Shown piece by piece: positions 5,975 through 12,795 of a stretch of DNA of 14,593 nucleotides. The first letter of the stretch is position 1. Each line of letters opens with the position of its first letter. Below the pieces are notes generated by a model, which was not told where the DNA came from, searched no databases, and was given only the letters and a program-made list of their open reading frames with translations. The stretch is from Paracoccaceae bacterium (lineage in GTDB: Bacteria; Pseudomonadota; Alphaproteobacteria; Rhodobacterales; Rhodobacteraceae): positions 1-14,593 of the forward strand of contig JALSHL010000208.1 in the NCBI GenBank assembly GCA_026982255.1. Direction: 5' to 3'. Both the position numbers and the translations under genes were made by a program.

Positions 5975-8900
5975 ATGTCACTTCAATCCGTATCGCTGAA
6001 TGATCGCACCGATCTGTCGAAAAAACAGGTTTTGCTGAGCGGGACGCAGGCGCTGGTGCGCTTGCCGCTGATGATGAAGGCGCGCGACAAGGCGGCGGGG
6101 CTGAATACGGCAGGGTATATCACCGGCTATCGAGGCTCGCCGCTGGGGGCGGTGGATTTGCAGATGAACCGCGCGGAAAAGGTGTTCAGGGAAGCGGATA
6201 TCAAGTTCGTGCCGGGGCTGAACGAGGATCTGGCGGCCACGGCGCTCTGGGGCACGCAGCAGGCGCATTTGCGCGGCGAGGGGGTTTTCGACGGTGTGTT
6301 CGGCATGTGGTATGGCAAGGGGCCGGGGGTGGACCGGACCGGCGACGTGTTCCGCCATGCGAATATGGCGGGGACGGCGGAATTCGGCGGGGTGATCGCG
6401 GCGATGGGCGACGATCACACGGGCGAGAGTTCGACGGTGCTGCACCAGTCGGAGTTCGCCTTTGTCGATGTGCTGATGCCGATATTGTCGCCCGCCGGTG
6501 TGCAGGAAATCCTCGATTACGGGATTCTGGGCTGGGAGCTGAGCCGCTATTCCGGTTGCTGGGTCGGGTTGAAATGCGTCAAGGACACGATCGAGGTGAC
6601 CGAGGTGGTTGACGGCACGCCGGACCGGTTGCAGATCGTCCGGCCCGGGGATTTCGAGATGCCGCCGGACGGGCTGAATATCCGGCTGATCGACGACCGC
6701 ACGGCGCAGGAGGCGCGGCTGCACGATTACAAACGTTTCGCGGCGGAGGCGTTCGCGCGCGCCAACAGGATCGACCATCGGGTGCATGGCGATGCCAAGG
6801 CGCGGATCGGGATTGTGTCGGCGGGGAAAAGCTGGCTCGACACCGTGCATGCGCTGGAACTGTTGGGCATTGACGAGGCGGAGGCCAGGCGGCTGGGGAT
6901 CACCACCTACAAGGTGGGGATGGTCTGGCCGCTGGATATGAAATCCTTCCGCGAATGGTCCGAGGATCTGGAGCTGATTATCGTTGTCGAGGAAAAGCGC
7001 AAGCTGATCGAGGTGCAGATCAAGGAGGCGATTTTCGACGACCGGCACGGGCGGCGGGTGATCGGCTGGAAAAAGGAGAACAAGGAGGTTCTGTTTTCGG
7101 TCAAGGGCGCGCTCGATCCGGTGCTGATCGCGCGGCAACTGGGCGGCGTGCTGCTGGAGGAGGGTGTGGAATCCGAACGCCTGACGCTGGCGAAACAGGT
7201 GCTGGACGACGCGGTGAAGGCGGATAACGCCGAGGAGATCGCCAGCCGGTTGCCGTGGTTCTGTTCGGGGTGTCCGCATAATTCTTCGACCAGACTGCCG
7301 GAAGGGGCGCGGGCCTATGCCGGGATCGGCTGTCATTTTATGGTGCAGTGGATGGACCGCAACACCATCGGTTTTACCCATATGGGCGGCGAGGGGGCGA
7401 ACTGGATCGGCGAGGCGCCGTTTTCCAAACGCAAGCATGTGTTCCAGAACCTCGGCGACGGCACCTATAACCATTCGGGGGTGCAGGCGATACGGGCGGC
7501 GGTGGATGCGGGGGATGTGAATATCACCTATAAAATCCTGTATAACGACGCGGTGGCCATGACCGGCGGACAGCCTATCGAGGGGGGATTGACCGCCTAC
7601 CAGATTGCCGACGAGCTGGTGGCGATGCGGCTGAAAAAGGTCGTTGTGGTTTATGACGACAAAGAGGACGTGGACGTCAAAGCCTTTCCGAAGGGGGTCG
7701 AGGTGGTGGAACGCCATGCGCTCGACGATGTGCAGAAACGCCTGCAGGAGGTCGAGGGGGTGACGGCGATCATCTATATCCAGACCTGCGCGGCGGAAAA
7801 ACGGCGGCGGCGCAAGCGCGGCACTTTCCCCGATCCCGACCGGCGGGTGTTTATCAATCCGGATGTCTGCGAGGGCTGCGGCGATTGCGGGGTGCAGTCG
7901 AACTGCGTTTCCATCCTGCCGCTGGAAACCGAACTCGGGCGCAAACGCGAGATCGACCAGTCGTCCTGCAACAAGGATTTTTCCTGTATCGACGGGTTCT
8001 GTCCGGCGTTTGTGACGCTGGAAGGGGCCGGGGTGAAAAAGCCGGAGAAGGCGGCGCTCGACCTGCCGGAACTGCCGGAGCCGGAACTGCCGGCGATCAA
8101 CGGCACGCATAACATCGTGATTACCGGTGTCGGCGGCACGGGGGTTGTGACCGTCGGCGCCTTGCTGGCGATGGCGGCGCATCTGGAGGGCAAGGGCGCC
8201 GGTGTGATGGAAATGGCGGGGCTGGCGCAGAAGGGTGGCGCGGTGCATATCCATTGCCGTCTGGCGGAGCGGCCCGAGGATATTTCCGCCATTCGCGTGG
8301 CGGTGGGCGAGGCCGATGCGCTGATCGGCGGCGATCTGGTGACCTCGTCCGGCGCGAAAACGCTGGGGCTGATGACGCGGGGGCGGACGCGGGCGGTGTG
8401 CAACGCGCACCAGATCATTACCGGCGATTTCACCCGCAACACCGATTTCAGCCTGCCGGTGGACCGGATGAGCATGGCGCTGTCGGCGCGGATCGGGGCG
8501 GAGGCGCTCTCGATGCTGGATGCGACGAAGCTGGCTGAAAAATTTCTGGCCGATGCGATCTATGCCAATGTGCTGATGCTCGGCGCGGCGTGGCAGGCGG
8601 GGCTGGTGCCGCTGTCGCTGGAGGCGATCGAAAAGGCGGTGGAACTGAACGGGGCCGGAGTGGAGGGCAACCTGCTGGCGCTGAAAATCGGGCGCTGGGC
8701 CGTGGCCTATCCGGAGCAGGCGCTCAAGGCGCTGGGCGAAACGGTGGTGGCGATGCCCGAGGGCACCGATCCGGTCGAGATGCGCGCGGCGCATCTGGCG
8801 AAATACCAGAACGCGCGGCTGGCGAGAAAATACCGCAAGCGGGTGGCCGCGGCCGAGGCGGTCGATCCCGGGTTCGGCGCGGCGCTGGCGCGAGGTTATC

Positions 8901-9394
8901 ACAAGTTGCTGGCCTACAAGGATGAATACGAGGTGGCGCGGCTGCATCGCGAGACGCTGGCCGATGCGGTGGAACAGCATTTTTCCGGTGTGCGGGCCAT
9001 GCGGTTCCATCTGGCGCCGCCGATCCTTGGCAAGAAGGACGCCAGCGGCAGGCCGGTGAAGTCGGAGTTCGGGCCGTGGATGATGAAGGCCTTCGGGCTG
9101 TTGGCGCGGCTGAAATTCCTGCGCGGCACGCCGTTCGACCTGTTCGGTTATACCGCCGAGCGCAAGATGGAGCGGGCGTTGATCCGAGAATACGTCAGAA
9201 CCATGAAAGAGGTGCAGGCGGGATTGACGCCGGAGACGCGCGATATTGCCATCCAGCTGGCGGAGCTGCCGCTGGAAATCCGTGGCTTCGGGCATGTGAA
9301 ACAGGCGGCGGCCGAGAAGGCGGCCAAGCGGCGCGAGGCTCTGTTGGCGGCCTTCCGCGACGGAGGCGAGCCGCAGGCGGAGGCGGCGCAGTAG
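5975..9394 (+). CDS. Indolepyruvate ferredoxin oxidoreductase, fused alpha-beta type
   Basis: A 1139-residue cytoplasmic enzyme that oxidatively decarboxylates aryl (and possibly branched) 2-keto acids, such as indolepyruvate from tryptophan, to acyl-CoA. It combines what archaea encode as IorA and IorB. In order: a thiamine-diphosphate enzyme N-terminal pyrimidine-binding part (about 20-230, GYRGSPLGAVD at 51-61); a C-terminal transketolase-like part to about 400; a cysteine cluster C430-x2-C433 and C453; a TPP/Mg site (GDGTYNHSG at 494-502, NDAVAMTGGQ at 524-533); an Fe-S region with C632, C635, C638, C644, C665, C671 and C676; the pyruvate-ferredoxin oxidoreductase gamma domain (VITGVGGTGVVTVG at 715-728); and a long C-terminal domain (DUF6537-like). 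Length matches the fused bacterial family. A LysR gene diverges from it. No dedicated ferredoxin gene is visible. Confidence 0.94.
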   Translation: MSLQSVSLNDRTDLSKKQVLLSGTQALVRLPLMMKARDKAAGLNTAGYITGYRGSPLGAVDLQMNRAEKVFREADIKFVPGLNEDLAATALWGTQQAHLRGEGVFDGVFGMWYGKGPGVDRTGDVFRHANMAGTAEFGGVIAAMGDDHTGESSTVLHQSEFAFVDVLMPILSPAGVQEILDYGILGWELSRYSGCWVGLKCVKDTIEVTEVVDGTPDRLQIVRPGDFEMPPDGLNIRLIDDRTAQEARLHDYKRFAAEAFARANRIDHRVHGDAKARIGIVSAGKSWLDTVHALELLGIDEAEARRLGITTYKVGMVWPLDMKSFREWSEDLELIIVVEEKRKLIEVQIKEAIFDDRHGRRVIGWKKENKEVLFSVKGALDPVLIARQLGGVLLEEGVESERLTLAKQVLDDAVKADNAEEIASRLPWFCSGCPHNSSTRLPEGARAYAGIGCHFMVQWMDRNTIGFTHMGGEGANWIGEAPFSKRKHVFQNLGDGTYNHSGVQAIRAAVDAGDVNITYKILYNDAVAMTGGQPIEGGLTAYQIADELVAMRLKKVVVVYDDKEDVDVKAFPKGVEVVERHALDDVQKRLQEVEGVTAIIYIQTCAAEKRRRRKRGTFPDPDRRVFINPDVCEGCGDCGVQSNCVSILPLETELGRKREIDQSSCNKDFSCIDGFCPAFVTLEGAGVKKPEKAALDLPELPEPELPAINGTHNIVITGVGGTGVVTVGALLAMAAHLEGKGAGVMEMAGLAQKGGAVHIHCRLAERPEDISAIRVAVGEADALIGGDLVTSSGAKTLGLMTRGRTRAVCNAHQIITGDFTRNTDFSLPVDRMSMALSARIGAEALSMLDATKLAEKFLADAIYANVLMLGAAWQAGLVPLSLEAIEKAVELNGAGVEGNLLALKIGRWAVAYPEQALKALGETVVAMPEGTDPVEMRAAHLAKYQNARLARKYRKRVAAAEAVDPGFGAALARGYHKLLAYKDEYEVARLHRETLADAVEQHFSGVRAMRFHLAPPILGKKDASGRPVKSEFGPWMMKAFGLLARLKFLRGTPFDLFGYTAERKMERALIREYVRTMKEVQAGLTPETRDIAIQLAELPLEIRGFGHVKQAAAEKAAKRREALLAAFRDGGEPQAEAAQ

Positions 9395-9490
9395 GGTTGA
9401 AAAACCGGCATGGCCATACCACCTGTTGAACGAGGCCCTCGGGCCTGTTTCGCCCGGTGGCTCCTTTTAACAACATGAGGAGACGTGGCT
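9395..9490 (+). promoter_or_regulatory. Gap with two mutually exclusive hairpins before the SpoIIAA-like gene
   Basis: Two overlapping stems can form in the plus-strand RNA: AGGCC-CTCG-GGCCT (9433-9446) and CGGGC-N7-GCCCG (9440-9456). An outer CCACC/GGTGG pair (9419-9423 with 9456-9460) can enclose the first, and CTCCTTTT follows. It may be a weak terminator of the preceding gene or an attenuator-like leader; the T run is short, so neither is certain. Confidence 0.35.
9478..9482 (+). promoter_or_regulatory. Ribosome binding site that sets the SpoIIAA-like start
   Basis: AGGAG is 8 nt upstream of the ATG at 9491 but only 2 nt before the in-frame GTG at 9485, so the ATG is chosen. Confidence 0.75.
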
Positions 9491-10231
9491 ATGATCGATA
9501 TCAGGGTTGAAGATGACGGCAGTCTGGTAACGGCGGTCCCGACCGGAAAAATCACCGAGGCGGACGTCACCGCGCTGGCCGATGCCATGAGCGGGAGTAT
9601 CAACACCCATGACCGTATTCCGGCGCTGTTGATCCACGCGTCGAAGTTCCCCGGATATGACAGTTTCGCGGCGCTGATGGCGCATCTGAAACTGATCCAC
9701 GATCGCGAGTCGCTGGTGCCGCGGGTGGCGGTGGTCTCGGACGGGGTATTGCTGCCGCTGGGGCAGATGCTGGCCAGATTGTTCGTCAGGGCCGAGGTCC
9801 GGCATTTCGCCGAGGCCGATCTGGACGAGGCCACCGAATGGGCGCGCAACGGGGCGGAAAAGCCGGACGGGGTGACCGTTCTGGAAGGGTTCCCGAACGA
9901 TGTGCTGGCACTGGAAGTCCACGGTCGCCTGCATGCGGTCGATTATGACGAGGTAATAGAGCCGCTGGTCGAGGAGAAGCTGAAGCGGCATGACAAGCTG
10001 AAGTTGCTGATCGTTGTCGGCAAGGATTTCGAGGGGGCGACTGTCGGGGCCGGTTGGGAGGACATGAAACTGGGGCTGCGGCATTTCACCAGATACGACA
10101 AGCTGGCGCTGGTGACGGACCTGCACTGGTTGCGAAACTCCGCGCGGCTGTTCGGTCCGTTCATGCCGGGGCAGGTGCATACCTATCCGCTGTTCAAGCG
10201 GGATCTCGCGGAAGACTGGATCAAGACCTGA
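9491..10231 (+). CDS. Tandem SpoIIAA-like (STAS-fold) protein
   Basis: A 246-residue protein made of two copies of a SpoIIAA-like domain (Pfam SpoIIAA-like family, CRAL-TRIO/STAS-type fold), each of about 115-120 residues. Copy one covers about 1-119 and copy two about 127-244; both show the order beta strand, helix, a 'lliha/livvg' strand, an aromatic-rich loop (FPGYDSF; FEGATVGAGWED), a helix, a 'VAVVSD/LALVTD' strand, then a helix and a short final strand. Most relatives have one domain, so this is an internal duplication or fusion. There is no signal peptide or membrane segment, so it is cytoplasmic. The function is unknown; some single-domain members have been linked to lipid binding, but nothing here fixes a role. 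A strong hairpin follows the stop. Confidence 0.85.
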   Translation: MIDIRVEDDGSLVTAVPTGKITEADVTALADAMSGSINTHDRIPALLIHASKFPGYDSFAALMAHLKLIHDRESLVPRVAVVSDGVLLPLGQMLARLFVRAEVRHFAEADLDEATEWARNGAEKPDGVTVLEGFPNDVLALEVHGRLHAVDYDEVIEPLVEEKLKRHDKLKLLIVVGKDFEGATVGAGWEDMKLGLRHFTRYDKLALVTDLHWLRNSARLFGPFMPGQVHTYPLFKRDLAEDWIKT

Positions 10232-10239
10232 TAAAAGGC

Positions 10240-10272
10240 GGGGCGCGAGGGGAACTCCCCCGCGCCCCCTTT
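10240..10272. terminator. Bidirectional terminator between the SpoIIAA-like gene and the 20-codon gene
   Basis: A long GC stem GGGGCGCG (10240-10247) pairs with CGCGCCCC (10261-10268), with an inner GGGG/CCCC stem (10249-10252 with 10257-10260), one bulged A and an AACT loop. On the plus strand it is followed by TTT, on the minus strand by GCC then TTTT. It serves two convergent transcripts. Confidence 0.75.
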
Positions 10273-10291
10273 CGCTGGCGGGGGGTGCCGG

Positions 10292-10354
10292 TTAGTTGGC
10301 CGGGGCGGAAAGGCCGCCGGCGACGAGGGTGGCAAGGGCAAGCTTCCTGAACAT
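10292..10354 (-). CDS. 20-residue signal-peptide-like small protein
   Basis: A 20-codon gene encoding MFRKLALATLVAGGLSAPAN. It has GGAG (10365-10362) 7 nt before an ATG, a TAA stop, and a strong terminator about 20 nt beyond, so it looks like a complete transcription unit and not chance. The peptide has the form of a Sec signal peptide: a basic start (R3, K4), a hydrophobic core (L5-L15) and a small-residue end (SAPA), but with no mature protein behind it. It could be a tiny membrane peptide, a leader whose translation matters more than its product, or a remnant of a secreted protein gene. I recognise no family. No clear promoter is visible upstream, although a TATGCT lies near 10387-10392 on the minus strand. 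Confidence 0.5.
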   Translation of the reverse strand: MFRKLALATLVAGGLSAPAN

Positions 10355-10361
10355 TTCAATT

Positions 10362-10365
10362 CTCC
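10362..10365 (-). promoter_or_regulatory. Ribosome binding site of the 20-codon gene
   Basis: GGAG on the minus strand, spaced 7 nt from the ATG at 10354; this is the main evidence that such a short frame is translated. Confidence 0.5.
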
Positions 10366-10416
10366 GGTTACAACAAGATTTCCGGAGCATAGGGGTGCGG
10401 CGCGGCGCGGGGAATT

Positions 10417-10446
10417 CACTTCGCCAAACGAATTGGTGACGGAGTG
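10417..10446 (-). terminator. Imperfect hairpin just after the TusA-family gene
   Basis: A 30-nt element folds into ten pairs with one mismatch and one G-U wobble (CACT/AGTG outer, CGTCA/TGGCG inner, 10-nt loop), starting 4 nt beyond the tusA-type stop. There is no T run after it, so it may be only an RNA 3'-end stabiliser or a weak terminator. Confidence 0.35.
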
Positions 10447-10449
10447 TGA

Positions 10450-10683
10450 TCAGCCGAGAGGACGGCGAATCCGGTAGATGTTGTGGGTTCCGGCCTGTCC
10501 GGTTTCGAGCAGCTCGTAGCCCTGCTCGGCACAGAAATGCGGCACGTCGATCACCGCGGCCGGATCGTCGGCGAGCAGGCGCAGCACCTGGCCGGGGGCG
10601 AGGGCGAGCAGCCGTTTGCGGGCCTTCAGCACCGGCAGCGGGCAGAGCAGACCGATAGCGTCGAGTTCATGATCCTGTTCCAT
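10450..10683 (-). CDS. TusA-family sulfur carrier / sulfurtransferase
   Basis: A 77-residue cytoplasmic protein of the TusA/YedF/SirA family. These proteins carry sulfur as a persulfide on one conserved cysteine, for tRNA thiolation, molybdenum cofactor or other sulfur transfer. The signature is at the N-terminus: DAIGLLCPLPVLKARKRL, with the CPxP motif at Cys14, and the rest has the two-layer alpha/beta pattern (LRLLADDPAAVIDVPHF, then a C-terminal YRIRR strand). The ATG at 10683 is preferred because it puts CPxP at the family's usual distance; its Shine-Dalgarno is weak. It diverges from ccdA across a 110-bp gap, suggesting a thiol/sulfur redox link. Whether it is TusA proper or another paralogue cannot be decided from sequence alone. 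Confidence 0.88.
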   Translation of the reverse strand: MEQDHELDAIGLLCPLPVLKARKRLLALAPGQVLRLLADDPAAVIDVPHFCAEQGYELLETGQAGTHNIYRIRRPLG

Positions 10684-10793
10684 ATCCGAATGGCTAAACC
10701 GCACATTCACGCATGTCCACGCCTTTGTGAAAATTAGAGACATGACGAGGCCGCCCAAACGGGTTAGGTAGGATGGGAATCAGGAGAATAAGA
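10684..10793. promoter_or_regulatory. Divergent gap between TusA-family gene and ccdA
   Basis: This 110-bp gap must hold both promoters. AGGAG at 10782-10786 sits 7 nt before the ATG at 10794 and selects it over an in-frame ATG at 10773. A weak 6-bp inverted repeat CATGTC/GACATG (10712-10717 and 10739-10744) is present. I saw no convincing -35/-10 pair. Confidence 0.45.
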
Positions 10794-11540
10794 ATGTTCG
10801 GACTTGATATCATTGACGCCTCTATGGGCCTTTCGCTGGTGATCGCGGTGATTGGCGGAATCCTGTCTTTTCTGTCGCCTTGCGTGTTGCCGATTGTGCC
10901 GCCCTATCTGGCGTATATGGGTGGGTCCTCTGTCGAGGAGATGGAGAAGGGCCGGAACACGGGCGTGATCGTCAAGGCGGTGTTTTTTGTTCTGGGTCTG
11001 TCGACGGTTTTCATGATTCTGGGCTTTGCTGCTTCGGCCTTCGGACAGCTGTTTTTGTCCTATCAGGGGGTGATGACCAAGGTGGCCGGCGTGGTGATTA
11101 TCATCTTCGGCCTGCATTTTCTGGGGCTGTTCAGGATACCGCTGCTTTACCGCGAGGCGCGCATCGATGCGGGCGATCAGGGCGGCAGCGTGTTCGGGGC
11201 GTATATCCTCGGGCTGGCGTTTGCCTTTGGCTGGACGCCATGTATCGGGCCGATCCTCGGGGCGATCCTGTCGCTGGCGGCGCAGGAAGGTTCGGTCGGG
11301 CAGGGCACGGTGTTGCTGGGGTTCTATGCTATCGGGCTGGGGATTCCGTTCATGCTGGCGGCGATGTTTATGAACCGGTTTGTGAAAACCATGAACCGGA
11401 TGAAAAAACACATGAAGCTGATCGAGAACCTGAGCGGCGGGCTGCTGATCCTGATCGGGGTGTTGTTGCTGACGGGCCTGTTTACCGAGATGTCCTACTG
11501 GTTGCTGGAAAATATTCCCTTCCTTGGCTCGATCGGCTAA
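10794..11540 (+). CDS. ccdA: CcdA-type cytochrome c biogenesis / thiol-disulfide transport protein
   Basis: A 248-residue inner-membrane protein of the CcdA/DsbD-transmembrane family. It passes reducing equivalents from cytoplasmic thioredoxin across the membrane to periplasmic thioredoxin-like proteins, as needed for reducing apocytochrome c. Six hydrophobic segments fit the family: about 12-32, 56-80, 95-113, 134-162, 170-193 and 213-232. The two redox cysteines lie in the expected places, C30 in FLSPCVLPIVPPY and C150 in FGWTPCIGPILG, each in the first part of a three-helix repeat. A start 7 codons earlier (10773) is possible but has a worse ribosome binding site. A divergent TusA-family gene and a downstream hydrolase gene 49 bp away flank it. 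Confidence 0.94.
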   Translation: MFGLDIIDASMGLSLVIAVIGGILSFLSPCVLPIVPPYLAYMGGSSVEEMEKGRNTGVIVKAVFFVLGLSTVFMILGFAASAFGQLFLSYQGVMTKVAGVVIIIFGLHFLGLFRIPLLYREARIDAGDQGGSVFGAYILGLAFAFGWTPCIGPILGAILSLAAQEGSVGQGTVLLGFYAIGLGIPFMLAAMFMNRFVKTMNRMKKHMKLIENLSGGLLILIGVLLLTGLFTEMSYWLLENIPFLGSIG

Positions 11541-11547
11541 TACAGCG

Positions 11548-11567
11548 GGGATAGTTTAATCCCGTTT
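11548..11567 (+). terminator. Weak hairpin after ccdA
   Basis: GGGAT (11548-11552) and ATCCC (11559-11563) form a 5-bp stem around a 6-nt loop, followed by GTTT. It is short and may terminate only part of the transcripts from ccdA into the hydrolase gene. Confidence 0.35.
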
Positions 11568-11589
11568 CCGGTAGTATAGTTGCCCTGCT

Positions 11590-12795
11590 TTGAGTGTATC
11601 GTCCGAACGCCCCGCCTTTCGCCGCCATGTTTTCTATGTGCCCGGCTATGACCCGATGCCGCCGCGCCGGTATCGTGAGCTGTATCGTGCCGAAGGGGCG
11701 AAGCAGGCGGAGATTTGCAGTTACGACATCGCGGTCCAGGGGACCACGGGGCAGGGGAAGCGCTATCGCTGGGATGTGCGCGCGACGATGGACGGGGCGG
11801 ATTGCGAGACGCGGTTCGAGTTTCTGCTCTGGAACGATATTGTCCATGCCTCCATGCGCAAGACGATTTTGCGGACCTACTGGCTGTTGCTGAAAACGCT
11901 GTGGCTCTATCTGGCGAGCGGGGCGCTGGGGGCGTTGTTCCGGTTGCGCAAGGCGCCGATCATGGTGGCGCTGTATCCGGTGGTGATCCTGCTGGGGCAA
12001 CTGTCGTTTTCGGTCTGGCTGGGATACGGAGTGTCCAAGGTGATCGGCGGCTGGGCCGGAGCGGGGCTGGGGGCGCTGCTGGTGGCGGCGCTGCTGGTGA
12101 TGTTCCGGCGTTTTGACCGGAAGTTCTATGCCTATTATCTGCTGCACGATTTTTCCTTCTGGGCGCAGGCGCGCGGGACGATGCCGGCGGTGCTGGAGCC
12201 GCGGATTGCCGAATTTGCCGAGCGGATCGAGGCGGCGCTGGACAGCGATGTGGACGAGGTGCTGGTGATCGGCCATTCGTCGGGCGCGCATCTGGCGGTG
12301 AGCCTGATGGCGGAGGTGTTGCGGCGGCGGGCCAGGGCGCCGAAGCTGGCGTTTCTGACGCTGGGGCAGACGATTCCGGTGGTGTCGTTTTTGCCCGGCG
12401 CGTGGGATCTGCGGCGCGATCTGCGGCAGGTTTCCATGCGGCCGGATGTGTTCTGGCTGGATGTCTCGGCCCCCGGTGACGGGGCGTGTTTTGCGCTCAG
12501 CGATCCGGTGGCGGTGAGCGGGGTGGCGCCGCCGGAGGGGGCGCAGTTCGGACCGAAGGTGATCTCGGCCGCCTTCAGCAAGACCATGACCCGTGCGCAC
12601 CAGCGCCGGACGCGCTGGCGGTTTTTGCGCCGCCATGTGCAGTATCTTTGTGCCTTCGATTTTCCGCGCGAATACGACTATTTCCGCGTCACGGCGGGGC
12701 CGGTGAGCCTGCGGGCGCGCTATGCGGAGCGGGGGTCGAGTGCCTCGACAAAATACACGCCGTTGTCGCCGTTTACCTCGACGGGGCCGGCGTGA
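11590..12795 (+). CDS. Membrane-anchored alpha/beta hydrolase fold protein
   Basis: A 401-residue predicted serine hydrolase. The nucleophile elbow is GHSSG at 228-232 (Ser230), after the strand VDEVLVIGHSS; an N-terminal strand-loop VFYVPGYDP (14-22) resembles the oxyanion-hole loop of this fold. A hydrophobic block at about 96-172, probably two or three membrane helices (around 97-117, 122-146 and 151-172), interrupts the fold between the first strands and the nucleophile, so the protein is likely held in the inner membrane with its catalytic part in the cytoplasm. Candidate acid and base residues lie in the region 290-360 (for example D305) but I cannot fix them. The start is uncertain: TTG at 11590 has no good Shine-Dalgarno, an upstream stop at 11572 excludes a longer form, and later starts would damage the first strand. 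The stop overlaps the P450 start as GTGA. Substrate unknown. Confidence 0.75.
   Translation: MSVSSERPAFRRHVFYVPGYDPMPPRRYRELYRAEGAKQAEICSYDIAVQGTTGQGKRYRWDVRATMDGADCETRFEFLLWNDIVHASMRKTILRTYWLLLKTLWLYLASGALGALFRLRKAPIMVALYPVVILLGQLSFSVWLGYGVSKVIGGWAGAGLGALLVAALLVMFRRFDRKFYAYYLLHDFSFWAQARGTMPAVLEPRIAEFAERIEAALDSDVDEVLVIGHSSGAHLAVSLMAEVLRRRARAPKLAFLTLGQTIPVVSFLPGAWDLRRDLRQVSMRPDVFWLDVSAPGDGACFALSDPVAVSGVAPPEGAQFGPKVISAAFSKTMTRAHQRRTRWRFLRRHVQYLCAFDFPREYDYFRVTAGPVSLRARYAERGSSASTKYTPLSPFTSTGPA

Noticed and set aside
5978..9295. A 1105-codon minus-strand open frame antisense to the indolepyruvate ferredoxin oxidoreductase gene.
   Set aside because: Rich in Arg, Gln, His and Pro with no recognisable domain or ribosome binding site; a mirror of codon bias in the true gene.
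9475..9510. An 11-codon frame starting ATGAGGAG that overlaps the start of the SpoIIAA-like gene, as a possible leader peptide.
   Set aside because: It has no ribosome binding site, and its first codons are the Shine-Dalgarno of the real gene.
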